Source of the DNA: Acidimicrobiales bacterium
GTDB taxonomy: Bacteria > Actinomycetota > Acidimicrobiia > Acidimicrobiales > UBA8190
DNA: 64,000 bases
Direction: 5' to 3'
Assembly: GCA_030040015.1 (NCBI GenBank)
Contig: JASHUM010000095.1
Coordinates: forward strand, 1 to 64,000
The translations under genes were made by a program, and so were the position numbers. Positions 42,108 through 50,969 of the stretch are shown here, piece after piece (the first letter of the stretch is position 1; the number at the start of each line of letters is the position of its first letter). Under the pieces are notes generated by a model. That model was not told where the DNA came from, did no database searches, and saw only the letters and a program-made list of their open reading frames with translations.

Positions 42108-42797
42108 ATGGACAGCGCAGTCCTCCTCCGTTCCGCCCACGCCACCATCGGGCGGTTCCCGGCTTTGGCCGGCGTCGACCTCGAGCTCGCTCCTGGAGAG
42201 CTCGTGGTCCTCGAGGGCCCCAACGGGGCCGGGAAGACGAGCGTGCTCCGGGCGTGCGCCGGCCTGCTCCCGCTCACCGGCGGCGAGGGGACCGTTCTCG
42301 GGTACGACCTCCGCCGCGACCTCGTCGCCGTACGGCCCCTCGTGGGGTACCTGGGCCATGCCCCGGCGCTCTACGACGAGCTGACGGTGTCGGAGAACGT
42401 CCGCTTCGCCGTGCGGGCCGCAGGCGCAGCGTCCTCGGCGGTGCCCGACGTGCTGGCCCGTGTCGGGTTGAGCGGCCGCTTGGCGCGGACGCCGGCGGGC
42501 CGGTTGTCGGCAGGCCAGCGACGGCGCGCCGCGCTGGCGTCGGTGCTCGTGCGGCGGCCCGCCCTGTGGTTGCTCGACGAGCCGCACGCCGCCTTCGACG
42601 CCGAGGGCCGCCGGCTCCTCTCCACCGTGATGTGCGAGGCCCGTGACGGCGGGTCGGGCGTGCTCGTCGCCTCGCACGAACCGGCCGAGGTGCTCCCACT
42701 CGCCGACCGCGTCGTCACCATGGTGGGTGGCCGTGCGCAGGGCTCACGGCGTGGCGGCCGTCGCCGGGTGGTGCCGGGAGGCGTCCATGTGGCGTGA
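42108..42797 (+). CDS. ccmA: Heme exporter ATPase CcmA
   Basis: 229 aa ABC ATPase. Walker A is GPNGAGKTS, the signature is RLSAGQRRRAALA, Walker B is LWLLDEPHAAFD and the H-loop is ASHEPAE. It energises release of heme-loaded CcmE with CcmB and CcmC. Start: ATGs occur at 42096 and 42108. TAGCAT (42092-42097) looks like a -10 for the operon and would overlap the first ATG, so 42108 is preferred. The 3' end overlaps ccmB by 11 nt. Confidence 0.88.
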   Translation: MDSAVLLRSAHATIGRFPALAGVDLELAPGELVVLEGPNGAGKTSVLRACAGLLPLTGGEGTVLGYDLRRDLVAVRPLVGYLGHAPALYDELTVSENVRFAVRAAGAASSAVPDVLARVGLSGRLARTPAGRLSAGQRRRAALASVLVRRPALWLLDEPHAAFDAEGRRLLSTVMCEARDGGSGVLVASHEPAEVLPLADRVVTMVGGRAQGSRRGGRRRVVPGGVHVA

Positions 42798-43458
42798 CGC
42801 GCTGTTGGTGGTGGGCAAGGACCTGCGCATCGAGGCCCGCTCCCGGGTGGTCGTCAACCAGGTGGCTCCGTTCGCGGTGCTCGTCCTCCTCCTCTTCGCC
42901 TTTGCCCTCGGGCCCGACCGCAGCCCCATGGCGCACGCCGCGCCGGGGCTGTTCTGGGTGGCGGTGCTGTTCTGCGCGCTGCTGGCGGTGCAGCGCAGCT
43001 TCGCCGTGGAGTCCGGCGAGGGCACCCGTGACGGGCTCCGACTCTCCGGGCTCGACCCGGCCGGCATCTTCCTGGGCAAGACGGCAGCGGTGACGGTGCA
43101 GCTGCTCCTCCTCGAGGTGCTGCTGACGGTGGGGGTCGTCCTCCTGTTCGGGAACGGCGTGCGCTCGGTGGGGGCGCTCGTGCTCACCTCGGTTCTCGGC
43201 ACGGCCGGGCTCGCTGCCGTGGGGACGCTGTACGGCGCGCTGTCGAGCGGGCTGCGCGTGCGCGAGACGTTGTTGCCGCTGTTGCTGCTGCCCGTTGCCG
43301 CTCCCGTCCTCTTGGCCGGCACGCGGGCCTGGCAGGCGGCGCTCGGGATCGGGACGTCCACGTCGGGCAACCCGTGGACGTCGGTGCTCGTCGTCTTCGC
43401 CGCCGTGTACCTTGCGCTCGGTTGCGTCATCTACGGGCCGCTCCTGGAGGCGATGTGA
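42787..43458 (+). CDS. ccmB: Heme exporter membrane subunit CcmB
   Basis: 223 aa with six helices. The cytoplasmic start WRDALLVVGKDLRIEARSR, VQRSFAVESGEGTRDGLRLS and the segment LLLLPVAAPVLLAG are typical of CcmB. It pairs with CcmA as the ABC permease. It overlaps ccmA by 11 nt and ccmC by 4 nt (GTGA), so translation is coupled. Confidence 0.9.
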   Translation: MWRDALLVVGKDLRIEARSRVVVNQVAPFAVLVLLLFAFALGPDRSPMAHAAPGLFWVAVLFCALLAVQRSFAVESGEGTRDGLRLSGLDPAGIFLGKTAAVTVQLLLLEVLLTVGVVLLFGNGVRSVGALVLTSVLGTAGLAAVGTLYGALSSGLRVRETLLPLLLLPVAAPVLLAGTRAWQAALGIGTSTSGNPWTSVLVVFAAVYLALGCVIYGPLLEAM

Positions 43459-44249
43459 GCGCCGTCACCACCTGGTCCGCCCGGCGTGCCTGGGTGGTGC
43501 GCGCCACCGGCCTCGCCGGGGTGGTCGGCATGGCCTTCACGGTGTGGTTGGGGCTGTGGATCACCCCGCCCGACAAGGTGCAGGGGAACCTGGTGCGCCT
43601 GGTGTACCTCCACCCGCCGGTGGCGTGGGTGGCGCTGTACCTGGCGTTCGGTCTGGCCGTGCTCGGGAGCCTCCTGTGGTTGTGGCCGCGCACGCGCAAC
43701 GACAGTTGGGACCGCCTGGCCGGGGCGGCCATGGAGGTCGGTGTGGTGTTCACGGCCCTCACCCTGGTCACCGGCTCGCTGTGGGGCCGGCCCACCTGGG
43801 GGGTGTGGTGGGCCTGGGACGCCCGGCTCACCTCCACCGCCTTGCTGCTGGTCCTGCAGCTCGGCTACCTGGCCCTGCGGCGAGTGGCTTCCGAGCCCGA
43901 GCCCAGGGCGCGCCGGTGCGCCATCGGCGCCGTGATCGCCGCCGTCGACGTCCCCATCGTGCACTTCTCGGTCGACTGGTGGCGGACACTGCACCAAGGC
44001 GCCACCGTCCTCAACGCCAACCTGTCGCCCACCATCCATGGCGCCATGGCCTGGACGCTGCTCCTCGGTTTCGTCTCCATGACCCTCGTGTTCGCCTGGA
44101 TGGTGTCGGTGCGTTACCGCATAGCCACCCTGGCCGACGTCGCCGCCGATCGCTCCATGCAGCAGGCGCTCGCCGAGCGCTGGGCCGAGGGCATGCCCGA
44201 GGCTCCTGTCGAGGAGGAAGGTGGCGTGCCCGCCGGAGTGGGCCCGTGA
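43455..44249 (+). CDS. ccmC: Heme-handling protein CcmC
   Basis: 264 aa. The tryptophan-rich heme motif reads WGRPTWGVWWAWDARLT. Conserved flanking histidines are visible in LVYLHPPVAWVALY and SPTIHGAMAW. It loads heme onto CcmE at the outer face of the membrane. GGAGG lies 5 nt before the GTG at 43455. The C-terminal 40 residues are polar and acidic, somewhat longer than usual. Confidence 0.92.
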   Translation: MSAVTTWSARRAWVVRATGLAGVVGMAFTVWLGLWITPPDKVQGNLVRLVYLHPPVAWVALYLAFGLAVLGSLLWLWPRTRNDSWDRLAGAAMEVGVVFTALTLVTGSLWGRPTWGVWWAWDARLTSTALLLVLQLGYLALRRVASEPEPRARRCAIGAVIAAVDVPIVHFSVDWWRTLHQGATVLNANLSPTIHGAMAWTLLLGFVSMTLVFAWMVSVRYRIATLADVAADRSMQQALAERWAEGMPEAPVEEEGGVPAGVGP

Positions 44250-44395
44250 GGTACATCGACGCCGGCTACATCAGCGCCCTGAGCGTGCTGGCCGCCTACG
44301 CGCTCTTGCTCGTCGGGCGCCGACGCCATCTCGAGCGCGTCGTCGGCGACGACGGCGCCGCCCGACCCGAGGTCCTCGAGCGGCCGGAACCGTGA
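44246..44395 (+). CDS. ccmD: CcmD-like small membrane protein
   Basis: 49 aa with one helix (GYISALSVLAAYALLLVG) followed by a basic stretch RRRHLERV, the size and layout of CcmD. It starts with GTG at 44246 inside the ccmC stop and ends inside the ccmE start, so it fits exactly between the two. CcmD stabilises the CcmC-CcmE-heme complex. Sequence conservation in this family is low; the assignment rests on position and topology. Confidence 0.8.
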   Translation: MRYIDAGYISALSVLAAYALLLVGRRRHLERVVGDDGAARPEVLERPEP

Positions 44396-44886
44396 CCGAG
44401 GTCGAGGCCCCTCCGGCGCACCCCCCGGCCTCGGCCCGGGGGACGGTCCCGCCCGTGTCGGCGCTCGCCAAGCGTCGTCGCCGGCTTCGCTATCTGGTGC
44501 TGGCCGTCGTCCTCGTCGGTGCCATCGCCTTTCTCATCAGCAGGATCGGTGGCTCACTCGACTACTTCGAGACCGTCGACCAGGCCATGGCGCAGAAGGC
44601 CAAGCTCGGGGGGCAGACCTTCCGTCTCGAAGGCCTCGTCGTCCCCGGATCGGTTCGGCGCACGGTCGACGGCGTCGACTTCGTGGCAGCAGGCACCAAG
44701 CACCGCGTCCCGGTCGAGAACACCGGGAACCCGCCCCAGCTCTTCCAGCCCGACATCCCGGTCGTGGTGGTGGGGCACTTCTCCGGTGGGACCTTCGTGT
44801 CCAACCAGATCATCGTCGACCACACCGCCACCTACATCGAAGAGCACCCAGCGCGCGTGCGCGCCCCGAACGGCACCGTTCGGTGA
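44392..44886 (+). CDS. ccmE: Heme chaperone CcmE
   Basis: 164 aa. One membrane anchor (about 32-52) precedes the OB-fold heme chaperone. The covalent heme ligand appears as His144 with Tyr148 in VDHTATYIE, the classical HxxxY arrangement rather than the Cys variant. GQTFRLEGLVVPGSVRR is the typical first strand. It receives heme from CcmC and passes it to CcmF. The GTG at 44392 overlaps the ccmD stop. Confidence 0.9.
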   Translation: MTEVEAPPAHPPASARGTVPPVSALAKRRRRLRYLVLAVVLVGAIAFLISRIGGSLDYFETVDQAMAQKAKLGGQTFRLEGLVVPGSVRRTVDGVDFVAAGTKHRVPVENTGNPPQLFQPDIPVVVVGHFSGGTFVSNQIIVDHTATYIEEHPARVRAPNGTVR

Positions 44887-46949
44887 ACGCCGCCCTCGGC
44901 CACACCGGCGTCCTCCTCGGCCTCGTCTCCGCCGTCGTGGGCATGGCGGTGCTGGGCACCGGCCTGCTCCGGCGGCGCCCGACGCTGGTCCGAGCCGGGC
45001 GGGCCTACGCCGTGCTGCTCTTGGCCGGGGCCGTGCTGGCCACGGTGGCGATGGAGCGGGCGCTCATCACCCACGACTTCTCGCTGGCCTTCGTCGCCGC
45101 CAACAACAGCCGGTCGACTCCGCTGCTGTACACCATCACCGGCATGTGGTCGGCGCTGGCCGGGTCGATCCTTTTGTGGGGGCTGATCCTCGCCGGCTTC
45201 GTCGCCGCCATGGTGTGGCGTTTCCGGCGGACCTCCGGCGACCCGCTCGTGGGCTGGGCCACCTTGGTCTGTTACGGCGTGGCCGCCTTCTTCTTCGCCC
45301 TCATGGCCGGGCCGGCCGACCCGTTCCAGACGGTGTCGGGTGCGGCGCCGTCGAACGGCCTCGGTCCCAACGTGCTGCTGCAGGACAACCCGCTCGTCGC
45401 CATCCACCCTCCCATGCTCTATCTGGGCTTCGTCGGGTTCACCGTGCCCTTCGCCTTCGCCGTGGCCTCCCTCGTCACCGGACGGGTGGACGAGGACTGG
45501 CAGCTGGCCACGCGGCGGTGGACGCTCGTCGCCTGGGGGTGCCTCACCGTGGGCATCGTCCTCGGCGCCTGGTGGTCGTACCAGGTGCTCGGGTGGGGCG
45601 GGTTCTGGGCCTGGGACCCGGTGGAGAACGCCTCGATCCTTCCCTGGCTGTGCGCCACGGCCTACCTGCACTCGGCGCTGGTGCAAGAGCGACGAGGGCT
45701 CTTGCGGGTCTGGAACCTCTCCTTGGTGGTGGCCACGTTCAGCCTCACCATCCTCGGGACGTTCCTCACCCGCTCTGGAGTGGTCGAGTCGGTGCACTCG
45801 TTCACCACGTCCAACATCGGCCCGATTCTGCTCGCCTTCTTCGCCGTGGTGCTCCTCGGCGGGGTGGGACTGATCGCCTGGCGGGGTGACCGCCTGCGTT
45901 CGGCGGGAGGGATCGACGCCCCGGTCAGTCGGGAAGGCGCCTTCCTCCTGAACAACATGCTCTTCGCCGCCTTCGCCTTCGTCGTCCTGCTCGGGACGGT
46001 GTTCCCGTTGCTCTACGAGGCATTCTCGGGACAGCAGGTGACGGTGGGTGCTCCCTATTTCGACACCATGACTCTTCCCATCGGGCTCGCCTTGCTGCTG
46101 CTCATGGCGGTGGGCCCGGCGTTGCCGTGGCGCAAGGCCGACGCCGCCACGTTGTCGGCACGCCTGGCCGTGCCGGCATGGACGGGGACCGTGGTGGTGG
46201 TGTGCTGCGTCGCCGCCGGCGTGCGCGGCCTGGGTGTGCTCGTCGCCTTCGGGCTCGGCGCCTTCGCCGGCGCCGCCAATGTGCGCCAGCTCGTCCTGGC
46301 CGTCCGCGCCGCCCGCCGCCACGGCGCCCCGGCATGGCGGGGCGTGTCGGGCCGTGCCAACGGCGGGATGGTGGTCCACCTGGGCGTGGTGGTGATCGCC
46401 GTGGCCCTGGCGTCAGCGACCACCTTCGGCCATCGCACCCAAGTCACGCTCACGCCCGGGAAGAGCGCCATCGTCGACGGCCATCGCATCTCCTACGAGG
46501 CGCTGGCGTTCGTCAGCTCACCGGTGCGCACGGCCACCGAGGCTCTGGTCACGGTGGACGGGCACGGCCCGTACCGGCCGGCCGTCAGCCAGTTCGGGCC
46601 GGGGACCGAGGCGGTGGGCACCCCCGCCATCGATTCAGGGGTCTTTCAAGACGTCTACCTGACCGTCGACTCGCTTCCCGCCGGCCGGGAAGGGCCGGTG
46701 TCCATCGGCGTGACCGTCCAGCCCCTCGTTTCGTGGCTGTGGGTGGGCGGAGGCATCGTCGTGCTCGGTGCCGTGCTCGCCGCTCTCCCCGGGCGACGAC
46801 GCCGGCCGACCGATCCCGCCTCGGCGCTGCCCGATCTCGGCCGTCGCGTCCGCACCAGCGAAGACGGAGTCGTGGCGGACGGAAACGGGCACGACGTCGG
46901 TGCCGTGCCCGACGCCGTGCGAGACCCGGCGGTGCCGAGCCTGCGATGA
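44883..46949 (+). CDS. ccmF: Cytochrome c heme lyase subunit CcmF
   Basis: 688 aa multi-helix membrane protein. The WWD motif WGGFWAWDPVENASILPW and the histidines in NPLVAIHPPMLYLGFVGFTV are intact. A large C-terminal extracytoplasmic domain (about 510-620, TLTPGKSAIVDGHRISYEAL) is present. It attaches heme to apocytochrome c with CcmH. The GTG at 44883 overlaps the ccmE stop. Length is at the upper end for the family. Confidence 0.92.
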   Translation: MNAALGHTGVLLGLVSAVVGMAVLGTGLLRRRPTLVRAGRAYAVLLLAGAVLATVAMERALITHDFSLAFVAANNSRSTPLLYTITGMWSALAGSILLWGLILAGFVAAMVWRFRRTSGDPLVGWATLVCYGVAAFFFALMAGPADPFQTVSGAAPSNGLGPNVLLQDNPLVAIHPPMLYLGFVGFTVPFAFAVASLVTGRVDEDWQLATRRWTLVAWGCLTVGIVLGAWWSYQVLGWGGFWAWDPVENASILPWLCATAYLHSALVQERRGLLRVWNLSLVVATFSLTILGTFLTRSGVVESVHSFTTSNIGPILLAFFAVVLLGGVGLIAWRGDRLRSAGGIDAPVSREGAFLLNNMLFAAFAFVVLLGTVFPLLYEAFSGQQVTVGAPYFDTMTLPIGLALLLLMAVGPALPWRKADAATLSARLAVPAWTGTVVVVCCVAAGVRGLGVLVAFGLGAFAGAANVRQLVLAVRAARRHGAPAWRGVSGRANGGMVVHLGVVVIAVALASATTFGHRTQVTLTPGKSAIVDGHRISYEALAFVSSPVRTATEALVTVDGHGPYRPAVSQFGPGTEAVGTPAIDSGVFQDVYLTVDSLPAGREGPVSIGVTVQPLVSWLWVGGGIVVLGAVLAALPGRRRRPTDPASALPDLGRRVRTSEDGVVADGNGHDVGAVPDAVRDPAVPSLR

Positions 46950-47518
46950 CGACGAATTCCTCGGCGCCCTCGCGTTGGCGGGTGCACCGGGCCCGGTGGA
47001 TCGCCGGTGGCGTGCTCGTGGTCGGTGCGGCGCTGGTGGCACTGCTCGCCACCCGGCCCCCCGCAGCCGCCACCGAGGTGCAGACCCCCCTCGTCGGCCA
47101 CGAGGCGCCGTCGCTCACGGGGACGACCCTCGACGGACAACCCTTCGACCTGGCGTCGCTGCGGGGGCGTTGGGTGGTGGTGAACTTCTTCGCCAGTTGG
47201 TGCCCGCCGTGCCAGCAGGAGGAGCCCAACCTCGTCACCTTCGCGTTTCAGCACCGCCAGCCGGGGGGCGTGGCCTTGGTGGGTGTGGTCTACGACGACA
47301 CGGCCTCGGCGGCGAGGAGCTTCCTGTCCTCGACCGGTGCCACCTGGCCGGCGATTCCCGATCCCGACGGCACCGACGCAGTTGCCTTCGGTGTCAGGGC
47401 CCCGCCCGAGACGTTCCTCCTGTCGCCGACCGGAACGGTGGTCGCCCACTTCGACGGGCCGGTCACCGCCGCCGGCCTCGACTACTGGCTGAAGCGTGCC
47501 GAGGAGGGGACGGCATGA
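46946..47518 (+). CDS. ccmG: Thiol-disulfide oxidoreductase CcmG/TlpA-like
   Basis: 190 aa. A membrane anchor at about 18-36 is followed by a thioredoxin fold with Cys86-Pro-Pro-Cys89 (NFFASWCPPCQQEEPN) and the cis-Pro region VRAPPETFLLSPTG. It reduces the CxxCH of apocytochrome, taking electrons from CcdA. Both ends overlap neighbouring genes by 4 nt. Confidence 0.9.
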   Translation: MTTNSSAPSRWRVHRARWIAGGVLVVGAALVALLATRPPAAATEVQTPLVGHEAPSLTGTTLDGQPFDLASLRGRWVVVNFFASWCPPCQQEEPNLVTFAFQHRQPGGVALVGVVYDDTASAARSFLSSTGATWPAIPDPDGTDAVAFGVRAPPETFLLSPTGTVVAHFDGPVTAAGLDYWLKRAEEGTA

Positions 47519-47991
47519 GCGGACCCTCCTTTCGCCGGTGGGCGCCCTGGACGGTCATGGGCGTCGTGCTCGGGATCGCTCTCGTCGTGGGCGCCCGCCA
47601 TCCCTCGCCCGCTCTCGGCCCGTCGCAACGGGCAGCGGCCATCGACGCCCAGCTGCGCTGTCCGAGTTGCGAGGACCTGTCGGTGGCACAGTCCTCTGCG
47701 CCGACGGCGGTGGGCATCCGCCAGATCGTGGCGCAGCGCGTGGCGCAGGGGGAGAGTGACGCCGTCATCGAGGCCTACCTGGTGAGCCGGTACGGGGAGG
47801 ACATCCTGCTGCGTCCACCCGCATCGGGCGGGACCGGCGTCGTGTGGGTGGCACCCATCGTCGTCGTGGCCCTGTGCCTGGTGGGTCTGGGGCTCTTCTT
47901 CTGGCGGCGGCGAAGGGTGCAGGGAGCCGAAGTGTCCGACGACGACCGTGAGCTCGTGGCTGCTGCGCTGGCCGAGCGGGGGACGTCATGA
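47515..47991 (+). CDS. ccmH: Cytochrome c maturation protein CcmH
   Basis: 158 aa. It has an N-terminal membrane segment, the redox motif LRCPSCEDLSVAQSSAP (Cys49, Cys52), the helical domain ending YLVSRYGEDILLRPP, and a C-terminal helix VVWVAPIVVVALCLVGLGLF. It is the CcmH/NrfF type, which holds apocytochrome thiols during ligation. The TPR part found fused in some CcmH proteins is encoded by the next gene. Confidence 0.9.
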   Translation: MSGPSFRRWAPWTVMGVVLGIALVVGARHPSPALGPSQRAAAIDAQLRCPSCEDLSVAQSSAPTAVGIRQIVAQRVAQGESDAVIEAYLVSRYGEDILLRPPASGGTGVVWVAPIVVVALCLVGLGLFFWRRRRVQGAEVSDDDRELVAAALAERGTS

Positions 47992-48830
47992 CGCGGGTGG
48001 GCCTCGACACCGGGAGCTCCGACGCCAGGCGCCGTCTCGAGCACGAACGCGACTTCCTGCTCCGTTCCATCGAGGACCTCGACGCCGAGAGAGACGCCGG
48101 TGACGTGAGTCCCGAGGACTACGCCGCCATGCACGCCGACTACACGGCGCGTGCCGCGGCGGTGTTGCGGGCACTGGAGGAGCCGGTGACCGGGACTGCG
48201 CCCGAGGACGTTGCGCCCGCGGACGTTGCGCCCACAGGCGAGCCGCCGGCGGACGAGTCCCGGCCCTCGAGGCGACGGAGGAGGTGGCTGTTGTGGGCGG
48301 CGGTCGGTCTCTTCGCCGTTGCCGCCGTGGTGCTCGTCGCCGCCGAGGTGACGTCGCGTCTGCCCGGGGAGACCTCGAGCGGGTCGGTGAGCCTGTCCGC
48401 CGCCGAGCAGCTCCAGCGCACCCTCGGACAGGCCCAGGTTCTCGAGAGCGAGGGCAAGGACGCCGAGGCGTTGACGCTCTACCACCAGGTCCTCCAGCAG
48501 GACCCCACCCAGGAGCAGGCGCTGGCGGAGTCGGGATGGCTCGAGTTCGAGGCCGGCGTCTCGGCCCGCAACACCAAGGCGCTCTCGACCGGTCAGGCCA
48601 CCGAGGAACAAGCCGAGCAAGTCGACTCGCAGGCGTACGCGCCCCACCTCTACCTCGGGGCCATGCTCCTCACCGAGGGCAACGACGCCCAGGCGGCGTC
48701 GGAGTTCTCCCGGTTCCTGGCCTCGGATCCGCCGCTGTCCTCGGAGCAGACGGCATGGCCCTACGTCGTGAAGGCCTTCACCGGTGCCCGTGAGCCCGTG
48801 CCGGCAGCCCCGGCGGGGGTCGGTGGGTGA
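47988..48830 (+). CDS. ccmI: CcmI-like tetratricopeptide protein
   Basis: 280 aa. The N-terminal segment RRRLEHERDFLLRSIEDLDA plus EDYAAMHADY is the CcmI start motif. A single helix (about 98-118) is followed by TPR-like helices (RTLGQAQVLESEGKDAEALT and following). The linker near 70 carries an APxDVAP repeat. CcmI binds the C-terminus of apocytochromes and delivers them to CcmF/H. The stop is directly next to the end of the convergent EAL gene, with no room for a separate terminator. Confidence 0.75.
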   Translation: MTRVGLDTGSSDARRRLEHERDFLLRSIEDLDAERDAGDVSPEDYAAMHADYTARAAAVLRALEEPVTGTAPEDVAPADVAPTGEPPADESRPSRRRRRWLLWAAVGLFAVAAVVLVAAEVTSRLPGETSSGSVSLSAAEQLQRTLGQAQVLESEGKDAEALTLYHQVLQQDPTQEQALAESGWLEFEAGVSARNTKALSTGQATEEQAEQVDSQAYAPHLYLGAMLLTEGNDAQAASEFSRFLASDPPLSSEQTAWPYVVKAFTGAREPVPAAPAGVGG

Positions 48831-49895
48831 TCAGCGCCTGGCGGTGGTCGCCCTCTGCACGTCCCTGATCTCGGCTGCCATCGCAAGCAGCTGGGCGTAC
48901 TCCTCGAGGTGCCGCTCGGGGACCGACAGGTCCTCCTTCTCGGCCGGTGAGTCCGGCGCAGCCGGCGCCTTCGGGAGCGGGGTGGCCCGCCCAGCCGGTG
49001 CTTGGCCTACCGGCTGAGGGCTCGGTGCCTGTCCGGGTTGCGCGTTCGTCCCAGCCGGTTGGCGCAACCGACCCGGTCGGCCGAGATAGAAGCCCTGGCC
49101 CATCGGACATCCCAGGTCGCGCAGCGTGTCGAGCTCGCCGGCGGTTTCGATGCCCTCGGCCACCATCGAGGCGTTGTAGGCGTCGATGCCGAAGGTCAGC
49201 AGGGCGGAGCCGAGGGCGCGGCGGGCGGGGTCCTTGTCGATTCCCCTGGTCAGGTCGATGTCGAGCTTGATGACGTCGGGGGACAGGTTGAGCACGTGGC
49301 GGAAGCTGGCGTATCCGGCCCCTGCGTCGTCGACGGCGAGTCGTAGGCCCATCGAGCGCAGGTCCTGGATCCTCTGGAGGAAGAGCGCGTAGCTGGGGAC
49401 CTTGGTGTGCTCGGTGATCTCGAGCACCAGGCGGTCGGTGTCCGCACCGCCCACCACGTCGCGGAACTCATCCGACATCGTCGTCTCGACCGAGGCGTTG
49501 AGGGAGAGGTAGAGACCCGAGGGCAGTCGGGGCAGGATCTCGAGCGCCTTGCGGATGGCGAGCATCTCCAGGTCGATCCCGAGACCGACCGATGCCGCCT
49601 CGTTGAACCACACGTCGGGCGGGCGTAGCGGCTGCTGGTAGAAGCGCGACAGGGCCTCCACCCCCACTGGCCGCCCGCTCCTGAGGTCCATGATGGGCTG
49701 GAGAAGGGTCTCCAGGGCCCGCTGGGCGAGGACCCCCCGAACCCGCTCCTCCATCTGCTCCCGCTCGAGCTCGGATTGCGCCGTCGAGGACCTGCCGGCG
49801 CCCTGGGCCCCGGGTGAGCGGCGGCGCCACAGGCGCGCCAGTTTGCCTTTCCTCACCAGGAAAAGGTCTGCGGAGGATCCTGGTTGCTCTCTCAT
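48831..49895 (-). CDS. EAL-domain protein (c-di-GMP phosphodiesterase)
   Basis: 354 aa. The EAL domain covers about 55-285: GVEALSRF, SLNASVET, LEITEHTKV, AVDDAGAGYASFRHVLNL, IKLDIDLTRGID and MVAEGIETAGEL. The metal and catalytic residues of active enzymes (Glu of EAL, Asn, Glu, DD, Lys, Glu) all appear present, so it probably hydrolyses c-di-GMP to pGpG. There is no GGDEF and no membrane helix; a Pro/Gln/Ala-rich tail (about 290-325) precedes a final helix. The ATG at 49895 is chosen over the TTG at 49907; neither has a Shine-Dalgarno. Confidence 0.88.
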   Translation of the reverse strand: MREQPGSSADLFLVRKGKLARLWRRRSPGAQGAGRSSTAQSELEREQMEERVRGVLAQRALETLLQPIMDLRSGRPVGVEALSRFYQQPLRPPDVWFNEAASVGLGIDLEMLAIRKALEILPRLPSGLYLSLNASVETTMSDEFRDVVGGADTDRLVLEITEHTKVPSYALFLQRIQDLRSMGLRLAVDDAGAGYASFRHVLNLSPDVIKLDIDLTRGIDKDPARRALGSALLTFGIDAYNASMVAEGIETAGELDTLRDLGCPMGQGFYLGRPGRLRQPAGTNAQPGQAPSPQPVGQAPAGRATPLPKAPAAPDSPAEKEDLSVPERHLEEYAQLLAMAAEIRDVQRATTARR

Positions 49896-50183
49896 GATGG
49901 CCGTCAATTCGGATCAAGGGTCCAGGCGCCCCAGGTCCCCGCGGCGGCCCCCCTCAGGCCCACCCCGGTACTACGTCGGCTCGTTCCCCCAGGTACTTGA
50001 GCCGCCAGCCTCCGCACGGCCGTCCCGACCCGGATTCCGGCCTTGGGCTGCCGGAGTTCGAGGACCTCCGGCCCCCGGCGGGCGTCCGTCGACTCAGGCT
50101 GACCCGACGTTCCGCGAACATTTCCCTTGCCCCCGAGGCCGGGCCGCGGGACCATCCGCTCTGACCCGATCAGGAGGTTGGCC
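49896..50183. other. Intergenic gap between EAL and VOC genes
   Basis: This 288-nt divergent gap is the longest I found without a gene. It contains several short GC-rich inverted repeats, for example GGCTC ... GAGCC near 49978-50003 and GCCGGAG ... CTCCGGC near 50051-50074. No conserved riboswitch core and no supported reading frame were seen. The Shine-Dalgarno CAGGAGG of the VOC gene lies at its right end. Confidence 0.5.
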
Positions 50184-50948
50184 ATGCCCGAGATGACGCG
50201 CTACGAGCACGGGGTCCCGTCGTGGGTCGACATCGGCACCGCCGATCCTGCCGGTGGGGTCTCCTTCTACTCGTCGCTCTTCGGATGGGAGGCCCAGGAC
50301 ATGGGAGAGGAGGCCGGGCACTACACGATCGTCTCCAAGGGCGGCAGGCAGGTGGCCGCCGTCAGCCCGGCGCAGGATCCGGGCCCGCCGCGCTGGACGA
50401 CCTATGTGAACGTGGACAGCGTCGACGAGGTGGCACGCCGGGTTCAGGATGGGGGAGGGAAGGTCGTCGTGGCGCCCATGGACGTCCTCGAGGCGGGGCG
50501 CATGGCTGTCTTCGCCGACATCACCGGCGCCGTCATCGCCGCTTGGCAACCCGGCAACCACCTCGGGGCCCAGCTCGTGAACGAGGCGGGCGCGTTCACC
50601 TGGTCCGAGCTCGCCACCTCGGACCTCGAGAAGTCGAAGAGCTTCTACTCCGCTGCCTTCGGCTGGGAGTGGGGCGGTGGCCCTGAGTACGCCGAGGCGC
50701 AGGTAGGTGGGAGGACGGTGGCCGGTGCCATGGCGCGTCGACCCGACCTCCCCGCCGAGGTCCCCGACCATTGGCTCGTGTACTTCGGCGCAGCCGACGT
50801 CGACGCCACCGCCAAGGAAGCCGAGGCGCTGGGCGCCACGATCGTGGCTCCACCCATGGACATCCCCGGCACCGGGCGGTTCGCGGTGGCCATCGACCCC
50901 CAAGGCGCTGCCTTCGCGCTGTTCACACCCGTCACGGACGGGGACTGA
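50184..50948 (+). CDS. Two-domain VOC (glyoxalase-like) protein
   Basis: 254 aa with two VOC modules: GVPSWVDIGTADPAGGVSFY ... VFADITGAVIAAWQPG, and AFTWSELATSDLEKSKSFYS ... VAIDPQGAAFALFTPV. This is the architecture of hydroxylase-type actinobacterial VOC proteins of about 260 aa. The reaction is unknown. CAGGAGG lies 7 nt before the ATG at 50184. It is unrelated in sequence detail to the two single-domain VOC genes at 2428 and 7552. Confidence 0.85.
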   Translation: MPEMTRYEHGVPSWVDIGTADPAGGVSFYSSLFGWEAQDMGEEAGHYTIVSKGGRQVAAVSPAQDPGPPRWTTYVNVDSVDEVARRVQDGGGKVVVAPMDVLEAGRMAVFADITGAVIAAWQPGNHLGAQLVNEAGAFTWSELATSDLEKSKSFYSAAFGWEWGGGPEYAEAQVGGRTVAGAMARRPDLPAEVPDHWLVYFGAADVDATAKEAEALGATIVAPPMDIPGTGRFAVAIDPQGAAFALFTPVTDGD

Positions 50949-50969
50949 AGCTCCTCGGCCGAGCGCACG

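Noticed and set aside
49896..50183. Possible c-di-GMP riboswitch beside the EAL gene
   Set aside because: GGGACG and a GC-rich stem are present on the minus strand, but the conserved GGCAAACC, GACGCAAAGCC and GGTAG cores are missing.
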